Shown piece by piece: positions 35,309-43,594 of a DNA stretch of 64,000 bases. The notes under the pieces were generated by a model. The model searched no databases. It saw only the letters and a list, made by a program, of their open reading frames with translations, and had not been told where the DNA came from. Each line of letters starts with the position of its first letter. Position 1 is the stretch's first letter. The DNA comes from Clostridium transplantifaecale (GTDB taxonomy: Bacteria > Bacillota > Clostridia > Lachnospirales > Lachnospiraceae), in the NCBI RefSeq assembly GCF_900626075.1, contig NZ_UYZY01000002.1, positions 1,178,001 to 1,242,000 of the forward strand, written 5' to 3'. A program made the translations under genes and the position numbers.

Positions 35309-36196
35309 CTAATAGCAGAATTTTTGCCTGTAGTTTGCCGGATTGCTGACATAGCTCAGCGCTTCCGCACTCTTTTTGCCGCTGGACACAAAAGTCGGAT
35401 CCATAAGCTGCCAGGTGGTTCCGTCAAAATAGATGAGATTGTCAATCCAGCCCTGGCCCTGAATATAAACGCTGACCCAGGCGTGGTAGACATTACCCGC
35501 ATAGCCGATTACAAGTTTTGTCGGAATGCCCTGGGCGCGGAGCATGGACGACATGACGGCCGCATAGTCGAAACAGATACCGGTTTTCTGGGACAGCGTG
35601 TTGTCCACGTTGGGAAGATAGCCAGATTGTACCGTGGCCGCTTTCTGGTTGTCATAGGTAATATTGTCCACGGCATAGTTATAGATAGCCTCAACTTTTT
35701 TAAGCGGATCGGTGATTCCGGCCGTGATGGAATCGCTGACGGCCACTACGTTTGAACTGGCGTTAAAATTGCAGAACTGGTTCGGATAGAGAAAGGGCAT
35801 CGTATCGCTTGCCAGGTTCACCTGGATTGTCTGGCTCACCGCCTGTGAGTAGGTGGTGCCCGATACATTCTCAAACAGCTTGATTGTGTAGCTTCCGCTG
35901 CCCTCGGTCAGAGGGAAGGTCACATAGTTTCCTGTAGCATTAATGTCATAAGTATATTCGGTGTCTTTCTGGATGCGCAGCTTCACTTTGGCATTAGAGC
36001 CGGTGTACTTAACCATCACATACCCGTCGGCCGTGTGGGAAGCGTCGATTACCGCCTTGCCGCTGGTGTAGGCTACGGTGCCGTCGGCTGTTGGAGTATA
36101 GATGGTGGCAGCCTGTGAAACACTGCCGGGCGCGAGAGCCAGAAAGAGCGCTGTCATAACAAGCGCCGGTGTTATTTTAAAATTTACTCTACTCAT
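35309..36196 (-). CDS. Secreted transglutaminase-like cysteine protease-fold protein
   Basis: This 295-residue protein has a signal peptide (about 1-29, ending VSQAA). A beta-rich N-terminal domain (about 30-135) precedes a transglutaminase-like core (about 150-270). The catalytic triad is visible as Cys in KTGICFDYAAVMSSMLRAQG (about 207), His in GNVYHAWVSVY (about 236) and Asp in LMDPTF (about 265). The family includes peptidases, crosslinking enzymes and amidases, so the reaction is uncertain. It has no wall anchor. It stands upstream of the pilus-like operon on the same strand but behind its own terminator. Confidence 0.85.
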   Translation of the reverse strand: MSRVNFKITPALVMTALFLALAPGSVSQAATIYTPTADGTVAYTSGKAVIDASHTADGYVMVKYTGSNAKVKLRIQKDTEYTYDINATGNYVTFPLTEGSGSYTIKLFENVSGTTYSQAVSQTIQVNLASDTMPFLYPNQFCNFNASSNVVAVSDSITAGITDPLKKVEAIYNYAVDNITYDNQKAATVQSGYLPNVDNTLSQKTGICFDYAAVMSSMLRAQGIPTKLVIGYAGNVYHAWVSVYIQGQGWIDNLIYFDGTTWQLMDPTFVSSGKKSAEALSYVSNPANYRQKFCY

Positions 36197-36459
36197 AGTG
36201 TATGCTCCTTATTGGTGTAAATGCCTGAACCTGAGTCCTGTCTGTGCAGACACAACCGCCTCTCCATATTATATGAAATAAATGCACGGACGGATTGTTC
36301 AGCATTGGTGCGGCCGCTGTCCGAAGGAACGGCGGGATGCGGAAAAATACACGCAAATACAGGGATCTTATGCCCCGCAGGGAAGTGGCCGTGGTTTATA
36401 ATTCCAATTATTACATTATACAAAAAATGACATGAACTTACAAGCGGTTTGAGGATTTA

Positions 36460-36747
36460 GTTGAGATGTGAGGACGCCTCTGTAAGATGGCGGACGGGGG
36501 AGTGGGTGGGTGTTTATGAGTCTTCAGTCCCGGGGTGTAGGTTGTCGTAAGGGGGAATCCAGGAGAAAAAATTCCTGCGGGGACTCGCTTTCGCTTGTGG
36601 AATGCGCAGCGGTGCTAGCTTCGTGAGAAACCTCAGCAAGCACCGGCGGATTCCAAGGTCTCCCTTCGGAAAGTTTTCTCCTTCCTTCCCCGGGCAGGTT
36701 GTCGGCGGGACTGAAGACTCAGCGAAGGTTATGCCCCGTCCGCCGGC
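36460..36747 (-). repeat. Long-hairpin repeat, copy 2 (inverted)
   Basis: This is the reverse-strand homologue of the copies at 1-276 and 36990-37289. The outer stem is GGCGGACGGGG (36489-36499) with CCCCGTCCGCC (36734-36744). A perfect 15-bp arm pairs GAGTCTTCAGTCCCG (36518-36532) with CGGGACTGAAGACTC (36706-36720). The apex at 36615-36640 reads, on the minus strand, CTTGC-TGAGGTTTCTCACGA-AGCTAG. The tail appears as GTTGAGATGTGAGGACGC (36460-36477). Short ORFs crossing it look fortuitous. Confidence 0.8.
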
Positions 36748-36989
36748 TTCAGGGGCTGATTGTCTCTTTCGTCAAGTGTGGTGGTGGTATTGGCGCTTCC
36801 ACGATATAGTCGTGATTCTTTTACATTCTGATGATATCCTGGGTTGCATTAAAAGAGTATCAGAATAAACACTCTAAGATTATAAGTTTACATAATCTCA
36901 TAGTGTACAGGATGTAGTTTTCAGGCATTCTATAGAGACATAGTGGCAGCGACAAGCGCCTCCCCCATTGAAGGAATAGGACAGATCAG
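36748..36989. other. Spacer between the two facing hairpin repeats
   Basis: There is no credible gene. The segment is A/T-rich in the middle, with a small inverted repeat ATTCTGAT (36825-36832) and ATCAGAAT about 30 bases later. I see no promoter or RNA gene I can support. Confidence 0.4.
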
Positions 36990-37289
36990 CCGCCGCAGGC
37001 CGGGGGCCGGGCCGCTATCTTGGCGGAGTCTTTCGTCCCGGCCATAACCTTCCTGTGGGGAAGAAGGGAGAAAAAGATTCCGGAGGGAACCTGGGAGTTC
37101 ATTGGTACTTACCGAGGTCTTTTCGAGGTTAGTACCATTATGTACTCCAACGAGCGCAAGCGTTTCCCGGAGGAACTTTTTCTGCCCGGATTCCCCGCCC
37201 ACGACAACCTGACGCCCGGGACGAAAGACTCATCGATCCCTCTCACCACCCCGGTCCCCGGCCTGACGGCGGCGTCCTCATTTTTCAAC
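36990..37289 (+). repeat. Long-hairpin repeat, copy 3
   Basis: The outer stem pairs 36990-37011 with 37250-37272 (cores CCGCC and AGGCCGGGG with their complements). A perfect 16-bp arm is GAGTCTTTCGTCCCGG (37026-37041) with CCGGGACGAAAGACTC (37216-37231). Compared with copies 1 and 2, TTCAG has become TTTCG and the opposite arm changed to match. The apical motif is at 37108-37132 (CTTAC-CGAGGTCTTTTCGAG-GTTAG), closed by GGTACT/AGTACC. The tail GCGTCCTCATTTTTCAAC (37272-37289) is nearly identical to copy 1. Confidence 0.8.
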
Positions 37290-37349
37290 TAAACCTCATT
37301 TAATGTCAGGATGGTAAAAACCCCCATACCCTAAGCTGAAACAAAATAA

Positions 37350-37377
37350 TTGCAATGTACATAATTATTGGTATAAT
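37350..37377 (+). promoter_or_regulatory. Promoter of the dicarboxylate symporter gene
   Basis: TTGCAA (37350-37355), a 16-bp spacer and a consensus TATAAT (37372-37377) lie 88 bases before the start codon. Confidence 0.7.
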
Positions 37378-37464
37378 GAAAAGGCAATGTTCAGATCCGG
37401 CGGCGTAAAATTCGTCGGCTGAGGGGAGTTTTGCCGCGAGAGGCGGCAAGGAAAGGATGGTAAT

Positions 37465-38658
37465 ATGAATAAAGTTTTTAAAAGCCTGCCCGTCAGACTT
37501 CTGCTGGGCGTTGTCATCGGTATCCTGGTGGGACTGGTGGCAAATGAGGGAGTCATGCATGTCGTTGTGACTCTGAATTACATCATGGGGCAGATTATTT
37601 CTTTCTGCGTCCCGCTAATTATCATCGGTTTTATTGCACCATCAATCACGAAACTTGGAAAAAATGCGTCCAGAATGTTGGGGATAGCCCTGGTGCTGGC
37701 GTACACTTCGTCACTGGGGGCGGCTCTGTTCGCCATGGCGGCCGGCTATACGCTGATTCCCGGCCTGTCTATTAATCCTGTAGTGGAAGGATTGAAAGAA
37801 CTTCCAGAGGTGGTGTTCCAGCTCTCGATTCCTCCTGTCATGGGAGTTATGAGCGCTCTTGTATTTTCCGTCATGATTGGCCTTGCAGCTACCTGGACGA
37901 AGGCAGTCACGGTGACAAAGCTTCTTGACGAATTCCAGAAAATTGTCCTGGATATTGTTAAGAAGATTATCATCCCAATTCTGCCGGTCTATATCGCATT
38001 TACATTTTGTTCACTGGCATATGAAGGCTCTATTACAAAACAGTTTCCGGTGTTTGTAAAAGTCATTATCATTGTAATGATTGGCCATTACCTGTGGATG
38101 GCGCTCCTTTATACTCTGGGCGGCGCATATTCGGGAAGAAATCCGTTTAACGTAGTGAAAAATTATGGCCCTGCCTACATCACGGCAGTCGGTACGATGT
38201 CCTCGGCCGCCACACTGGCGGTGGCTCTGGAATGTGCAAGAAAGTCGGAACCGACTCTCAGGGATGACATGGTGGACTTTGGAATTCCGCTGTTTGCTAA
38301 TATTCACCTGTGCGGTTCGGTACTTACGGAAGTATTCTTTGTCATGACCGTCTCCAAGGTGCTTTACGGCACGCTGCCGGAACTGTCCACGATGGTGCTG
38401 TTCTGCGCGCTTCTGGGCGTTTTCGCAGTCGGCGCACCCGGCGTTCCCGGAGGAACTGTTATGGCTTCTCTTGGACTGATTACGGGAGTTCTGGGATTTG
38501 ATGCAACCGGCACGGCCCTGATGCTTACGATTTTTGCACTGCAGGACAGCTTTGGTACCGCCTGCAACGTGACGGGAGACGGAGCGCTGACTCTGCTCCT
38601 GACCGGATACGTGGAACGCCACAAAATTGAAAAACAGAAAATCAGCGTGGATTTGTAA
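37465..38658 (+). CDS. Sodium:dicarboxylate/amino acid symporter (DAACS family)
   Basis: This 397-residue integral membrane transporter has about eight transmembrane helices plus re-entrant loops. Family hallmarks are the Ser/Thr-rich hairpin GTMSSAATLAVALECA (about 240-255), GAPGVPGGTVMASLG (about 321-335) and DSFGTACNVTGDGA (about 364-377), which holds the substrate/sodium-binding Asp and Asn residues. Substrates in the family include glutamate, serine/threonine and C4-dicarboxylates; which one applies here cannot be read. It is monocistronic between a good promoter and a strong terminator. Confidence 0.92.
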   Translation: MNKVFKSLPVRLLLGVVIGILVGLVANEGVMHVVVTLNYIMGQIISFCVPLIIIGFIAPSITKLGKNASRMLGIALVLAYTSSLGAALFAMAAGYTLIPGLSINPVVEGLKELPEVVFQLSIPPVMGVMSALVFSVMIGLAATWTKAVTVTKLLDEFQKIVLDIVKKIIIPILPVYIAFTFCSLAYEGSITKQFPVFVKVIIIVMIGHYLWMALLYTLGGAYSGRNPFNVVKNYGPAYITAVGTMSSAATLAVALECARKSEPTLRDDMVDFGIPLFANIHLCGSVLTEVFFVMTVSKVLYGTLPELSTMVLFCALLGVFAVGAPGVPGGTVMASLGLITGVLGFDATGTALMLTIFALQDSFGTACNVTGDGALTLLLTGYVERHKIEKQKISVDL

Positions 38659-38678
38659 GTTAAACTGAAAACGGATTG

Positions 38679-38725
38679 GGGAAAGATCAGGCGGCCTATA
38701 TGGTTCTGCCTGGTCTTCCTTTTTT
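38679..38725 (+). terminator. Intrinsic terminator after the symporter gene
   Basis: GGGAAAGATCAGGC (38679-38692) pairs with GCCTGGTCTTCC (38708-38719), followed by a run of Ts to 38725. Confidence 0.85.
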
Positions 38726-38956
38726 GAACGGCAATGTATAGCCGGTGGAGCGTGCTTTGTGTTGTTTTAGCGGTTGCGTTTCCGTTCACAGGCAATATCC
38801 TGCGTGTGATTATCCACTCCGTACCCGACAACTTTCCCCCTTCCATATTTTCTGACAAAATGATATACTGAGAACAGATTGTTCCATTTACAGACACTAT
38901 CCACACTATCCCGCGGGGATTACCTATCACAGTTTGACAGCAAGGAGAGATCAATT

Positions 38957-39712
38957 ATGAAGAAATTAATTTCCTGGAACGTAAACGGCCTGCGCGCCTG
39001 CGTGGGGAAAGGATTTTTAGATATTTTTAAGGAGCTGGACGCCGATGTGCTCTGCATTCAGGAGAGCAAGCTTCAGGGCGGCCAGATCGATTTGGAACTG
39101 GACGGTTATTATCAGTACTGGAGTTACGCCGACAAGAAGGGCTACTCCGGCACAGCGCTTTTTACGAAGGAAGAACCTCTGTCCGTGACGTATGGACTGG
39201 GCATTGACGAGCACGATCACGAGGGGCGCGTCATAACGGCGGAATTTCCTGAATATTATGTACTCACCTGTTATACACCCAATTCACAGGACGGACTGGC
39301 AAGACTTCCTTACCGGATGAAATGGGAGGATGATTTCCTTGCCTATCTCAAGAAACTGGAAGAGAAAAAGCCGGTGATTTTCTGCGGGGATCTGAACGTG
39401 GCACACAGGGAGATCGATCTGAAAAATCCGAAAACCAACAGGAAGAATGCCGGTTTTACGGACGAGGAGAGGGGCAAATTCACAAAACTCCTGGAGTCGG
39501 GCTTTATTGATACCTACAGGCATTTTTATCCGGATCAGGAGGGAGTTTATTCCTGGTGGTCCTACCGCTTCAAGGCCAGAGAGAAGAATGCAGGGTGGCG
39601 CATCGATTATTTCTGTGTGTCGAAGAGCCTGGAGGACAGGCTGGAGAGTGCGAAGATCCATACGGAAATCATGGGATCAGATCACTGTCCGGTGGAACTT
39701 ATCATCAAATAA
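38957..39712 (+). CDS. Exonuclease III (AP endonuclease, ExoA/Xth family)
   Basis: This 251-residue DNA repair enzyme cuts at abasic sites and removes 3' blocking groups. All family motifs are present: SWNVNGLRA (residues 6-14), CIQESKLQ with the metal-binding Glu, [29 protein letters not shown] with catalytic Asp/Asn, [20 protein letters not shown] and GSDHCPVEL with the catalytic His. The ATG at 38957 follows CAAGGAGAG; the longer frame from 38879 has no such site. Confidence 0.95.
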   Translation: MKKLISWNVNGLRACVGKGFLDIFKELDADVLCIQESKLQGGQIDLELDGYYQYWSYADKKGYSGTALFTKEEPLSVTYGLGIDEHDHEGRVITAEFPEYYVLTCYTPNSQDGLARLPYRMKWEDDFLAYLKKLEEKKPVIFCGDLNVAHREIDLKNPKTNRKNAGFTDEERGKFTKLLESGFIDTYRHFYPDQEGVYSWWSYRFKAREKNAGWRIDYFCVSKSLEDRLESAKIHTEIMGSDHCPVELIIK

Positions 39713-39789
39713 CGGACAAAAGATACGGCCGCACAGGCGGATAATCCCGCGTGCGGGAAAAGAGATTATAGAATGTCAGGAAGAATACC

Positions 39790-41631
39790 ATGAATATACT
39801 TACAATAGAGCATTTGACGAAATCATACACAGAACGGCTCCTGTTTGACGACACGTCGTTTTCCATCAATGAGGGTGAGAAGATCGGCCTGATCGGAATC
39901 AACGGCACGGGTAAGTCTACCCTTTTAAAGATTGCCGCAGGACTGGAGGAGCCGGATCAGGGCACTGTGGTGAGAGGCAGGAACCTCTATATCCGTTTTC
40001 TGCCGCAAAACCCCGTGTTTGAGCCTCAGCTTACCGTTCTCGAATGCGTCATTAAGGAGAATGAGGGACATGAGCACAGCTGGGATCTGGAAGGCCAGGC
40101 CAAGAATATACTGACCCAGCTTGGGATTACGGAGTACGGAGCGGTAATTTCCACGCTGTCCGGAGGACAGAAAAAGAGGGTGGCCCTTGCAAGCGTCCTT
40201 CTGTCTACCGCGGATCTGCTGGTGCTGGATGAGCCGACGAACCATCTGGACAGCAGCATGGCGGACTGGCTGGAAGAGTACCTGAAGAAATTCAGGGGAG
40301 CCCTCCTGATGATTACCCATGACCGTTATTTCCTGGACAGTGTGTCCAACCGGATCGTGGAGCTGGACAAGGGGAAATTATACAGCTATCAGGCGAACTA
40401 TGCTGGATATCTGGAACTGAAAGAGGAGCGCATGGCAATGGAAGAGGCCTCCGAACGGAAACGCCAGACTATCCTGAGGACGGAGCTTCAGTGGATCAGG
40501 CGGGGCGCCAGGGCCAGATCGACAAAGCAGAAGGGCCGTATCCAGAGATTTGAGGAACTGAGCGCAAGAAAAGGGCCTGAGGAGGACGGGGACGTGGAGA
40601 TGAGCTCTCTGTCCAGCCGTCTCGGCAGAACGACCGTGGAAATCTCCCATCTGAGCAAAAGCTATGGGGATAAGGTTCTTTTAAGGGATTTTAACTACAT
40701 CTTTTTAAAGAACGACAGAATTGGAATCATAGGACCGAACGGAAGCGGCAAGTCCACGCTGATGAAGATGATCGCGGGATGGGTTCAGCCTGATTCGGGA
40801 GAAACCGTGATTGGCCAGACCGTTAAAATGGGGTGTTTTTCCCAGGAAAATGAAGACATGGACGAGAGCCTCAAGGTGATCGATTATATAAAGAATGTTG
40901 CAGAGTATGTGAAGACGCCTGAAGGCAGCGTGTCCGCATCCCAGATGCTGGAACGTTTCCTCTTTCCGCCAAGCGTTCAGTATACACCGATTGGAAAACT
41001 TTCGGGCGGGGAGAGAAGGCGGCTTTACCTGCTTCATATTTTGATGGATGCTCCCAATGTCCTGCTTCTGGACGAGCCGACCAATGATCTTGATATCAGG
41101 ACTCTGACGATCCTTGAAGACTATCTGGATCATTTCCAGGGGATTGTGATAACAGTATCCCATGACCGGTATTTTCTGGACAGGGTGGTGCGCCGTATCT
41201 TTGCTTTCGAGGGTGACGGCGTTGTGAAGCAGTATGAAGGCGGTTATACGGATTACCAGGCGGCTCTTGATGAGAGGAACCAGGAAGAGAACTCCGCAGC
41301 GGAAGGCAAATCGGGCCAGGCCGGACAGGCCGCGCAGACGGGCGGCCGCAAAAACTGGAAGGAAGGACAGCCGCGGGATAAGAAACCGAAGTTTTCCTAT
41401 AAAGAACAGCGGGAATGGGAAACTATAGAGGAAGACATTGCCTCCCTGGAAGTGGCTGTGGCCGGGCTGGAGGAGGAAATTCTAAAGGCGGCCAGTGATT
41501 ACAGCCGTCTGAACAGCCTGATGCAGGAGAAAGAAGAAAAAGAATCACAGCTGGAAGAAAAGATGGAGCGCTGGATGTATTTAAACGATCTGGCGGAACA
41601 GATAGAAAGTTACGAATCCCAGCCCCGCTAA
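39790..41631 (+). CDS. ABC-F family ATPase (Uup-like)
   Basis: This 613-residue soluble protein has two ATPase domains and no membrane segment. Domain 1 (about 4-235) has GINGTGKST, LSGGQKKR and LLVLDEPTNHLD; domain 2 (about 285-505) has GPNGSGKST, LSGGERRR and LLLDEPTNDLD. A charged linker with RRGARARSTKQKGR joins them. The Lys/Glu-rich C-terminus (about 540-610) is a coiled coil as in Uup. ABC-F proteins act on the ribosome or, for Uup, on branched DNA/translation; resistance is not implied by anything seen. Confidence 0.92.
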   Translation: MNILTIEHLTKSYTERLLFDDTSFSINEGEKIGLIGINGTGKSTLLKIAAGLEEPDQGTVVRGRNLYIRFLPQNPVFEPQLTVLECVIKENEGHEHSWDLEGQAKNILTQLGITEYGAVISTLSGGQKKRVALASVLLSTADLLVLDEPTNHLDSSMADWLEEYLKKFRGALLMITHDRYFLDSVSNRIVELDKGKLYSYQANYAGYLELKEERMAMEEASERKRQTILRTELQWIRRGARARSTKQKGRIQRFEELSARKGPEEDGDVEMSSLSSRLGRTTVEISHLSKSYGDKVLLRDFNYIFLKNDRIGIIGPNGSGKSTLMKMIAGWVQPDSGETVIGQTVKMGCFSQENEDMDESLKVIDYIKNVAEYVKTPEGSVSASQMLERFLFPPSVQYTPIGKLSGGERRRLYLLHILMDAPNVLLLDEPTNDLDIRTLTILEDYLDHFQGIVITVSHDRYFLDRVVRRIFAFEGDGVVKQYEGGYTDYQAALDERNQEENSAAEGKSGQAGQAAQTGGRKNWKEGQPRDKKPKFSYKEQREWETIEEDIASLEVAVAGLEEEILKAASDYSRLNSLMQEKEEKESQLEEKMERWMYLNDLAEQIESYESQPR

Positions 41632-41707
41632 AAAGCGAAGTTTTGGGAAGCATAACATTTAGAAGCACAATAACCTCGGCCTACACGGCCGGATTGGAGA
41701 TGGGCGA

Positions 41708-43564
41708 GTGAAGACAGGCAAAATAGAAAAAGTGCAAAACGGCCACGGTAATTTCCCTCTGGGAATCACGGAGACGGAAAGAGGAGTCCACATCTGCACC
41801 GTGGCCTCCGGTGATAAATGCAGCCTGGTAATTTACAGAGACGGAAGGAAGACAGAGACGATACCTTTTTCAACCCAAGAGCGGGTGGGAAATGTATGGT
41901 CCATGGAACTTTGCGGGGAGGACTTTAAAGATCTTGAATACTGCCTGGAGACGGAGGAGGGGGAAATCCCCGACGTTTACGGCCGGGAATTCAGCGGACG
42001 GGAGAAGTGGGGGGATTTGACCTCGGTGAACCGCCCCTTAAGAAGCCGGTTTATCTCCGGTGATTTCGACTGGGAGGGCGACAGGCCCCTGAACCGTCCT
42101 TTTAATGAGACGGTTATCTACAGAATTCACCCCAGGGGTTTTACAAAGCATGCCTCTTCCCGTGTGGAGGACCGCGGGACATTTAAGGCAATTGCGGAGA
42201 AAATCCCATATATGAAGGGACTGGGTATTACGGCAGTCGAATTATTTCCTCCGTACGAGTTTTCAGAGGTGATGATGCCGGATCAGTCGGACGGAAATCC
42301 CTACCGCAGCACGGAGCCGACAGGAAAGCTGAATTACTGGGGATATGAAAAGGGATTCTATTTTGCCCCCAAGTCTTCCTATACGTCGGGAGCTGGGAAA
42401 GCGCCGGCGGCTGAGTTCAGCGGTCTTGTGAAGGAGCTTCATAAGAACGGACTGGAAGTGATCGTGGAGCTGTATTTTACCGGAAAAGAAAGCCCGTCCA
42501 TGATTCTGGATGCGGTACGTTTCTGGGTTTCGCGCTACCATGTGGATGGGATCCATCTTTCCGGTTTAGCACCGGCGGGACTGCTTTTATGCGATCCCTA
42601 TCTTTCGGAGACAAAGCTTCTGGCAACGTCCTGGGAGCTGGCGGAGAGTGCAGGGGAACGCCATCTGGGAGAATACAACGACGGCTTTCTGACGGACATG
42701 CGCCGTATACTGAAGGGAGATGAAGATCAGATGAATAACCTGATATTCAGAAACCGAAGGAATCCGTCCGGCTGCGGCGTTATAAATTATATGGCCAATA
42801 CAAACGGCTTTACGATGATGGATATGGTGTCCTATGAGGTAAAGCATAATGAGGCCAATGGGGAAGATAACCGGGACGGAACCGATTATAACTTTACCTG
42901 GAACTGCGGTGCGGAAGGACCGAGCCGCAAAAAAAAGATTGTACAAATGCGCAGAAAACAGCTCAGAAATGCGTATCTGCTTCTGTTTTTAAGCCAGGGA
43001 ACCCCCTTAATCCAGGCGGGAGATGAGTTCGGCTGCACAAAAGGCGGGAACAATAATTCCTATTGTCAGGATAATGAGGTCTCATGGCTCAACTGGAACC
43101 TTCTGGAAAGCAACCGCGATATCTATGAATTTGTCAAATATGTCATTGCGTTCAGAAAAGAGCATCCCGTATTCCACATGGAGACGGAGCCGAAGAACAC
43201 GGACTACCTTGTCTGCGGCCATCCCGACGTGTCATACCACGGTGTGAAAACCTGGTGCCCGGAGTTTGAGAACTTCCGCCGCCAGTTAGGCATTATGTAC
43301 TGCGGTGAATACGGACAAAAGACTGACGGAACGCCCGACGATTATTTTTACACGGCTTATAATATGCATTGGGAACCCCATGAGTTCTCCCTGCCCAAGC
43401 TGCCGCGGGGTATGAAGTGGCACCTGGCCTTTAATACGGATGACGGGGAGAAGAACGGTATTTACGGAAACGGGGAAGAACCGGTGCTGAAAAACCAGAA
43501 ACAGTTTGTCGTGCCGCCGAGAAGCGTGGTTGTATTTATCGGTTTAAAGAGAGTTCAGAAGTAA
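41708..43564 (+). CDS. GH13 debranching-enzyme homologue lacking catalytic residues
   Basis: This 618-residue cytoplasmic protein has an N-terminal beta-sandwich (about 1-130) and a GH13 barrel similar to GlgX/isoamylase (RIHPRGFTKHAS near 139-150, YWGYEKGFYFAPKSSY near 210-225, KHNEANGEDNRDG near 379-391, QGTPLIQAGDEFG near 425-437). The catalytic positions are replaced. The nucleophile segment DGFRFDLA is DGIHLSGLA (Ser285). The acid segment AEPWD is ATSWE (Thr307). AHDGFTL is NTNGFTM (Asn366). It should therefore be unable to hydrolyse by the family mechanism. A glucan-binding or regulatory role is inference. The start is a GTG at 41708 after TTGGAGATGGGC. Confidence 0.85.
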   Translation: MKTGKIEKVQNGHGNFPLGITETERGVHICTVASGDKCSLVIYRDGRKTETIPFSTQERVGNVWSMELCGEDFKDLEYCLETEEGEIPDVYGREFSGREKWGDLTSVNRPLRSRFISGDFDWEGDRPLNRPFNETVIYRIHPRGFTKHASSRVEDRGTFKAIAEKIPYMKGLGITAVELFPPYEFSEVMMPDQSDGNPYRSTEPTGKLNYWGYEKGFYFAPKSSYTSGAGKAPAAEFSGLVKELHKNGLEVIVELYFTGKESPSMILDAVRFWVSRYHVDGIHLSGLAPAGLLLCDPYLSETKLLATSWELAESAGERHLGEYNDGFLTDMRRILKGDEDQMNNLIFRNRRNPSGCGVINYMANTNGFTMMDMVSYEVKHNEANGEDNRDGTDYNFTWNCGAEGPSRKKKIVQMRRKQLRNAYLLLFLSQGTPLIQAGDEFGCTKGGNNNSYCQDNEVSWLNWNLLESNRDIYEFVKYVIAFRKEHPVFHMETEPKNTDYLVCGHPDVSYHGVKTWCPEFENFRRQLGIMYCGEYGQKTDGTPDDYFYTAYNMHWEPHEFSLPKLPRGMKWHLAFNTDDGEKNGIYGNGEEPVLKNQKQFVVPPRSVVVFIGLKRVQK

Positions 43565-43594
43565 TATCATTAAGTTATAATTTCAGGAGTGACG

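Noticed and set aside
36460..37289. Insertion sequence or transposon
   Set aside because: No transposase frame is present; a non-autonomous MITE-like origin stays possible but no target duplication could be shown.
36602..37292. Small frames of about 90 codons across the hairpin repeats
   Set aside because: They follow the inverted-repeat sequence in several directions, have poor ribosome sites and no family resemblance.
39790..41631. ABC-F protein as an antibiotic resistance gene
   Set aside because: The C-terminal coiled coil and linker fit housekeeping Uup-like proteins; nothing in the context points to resistance.
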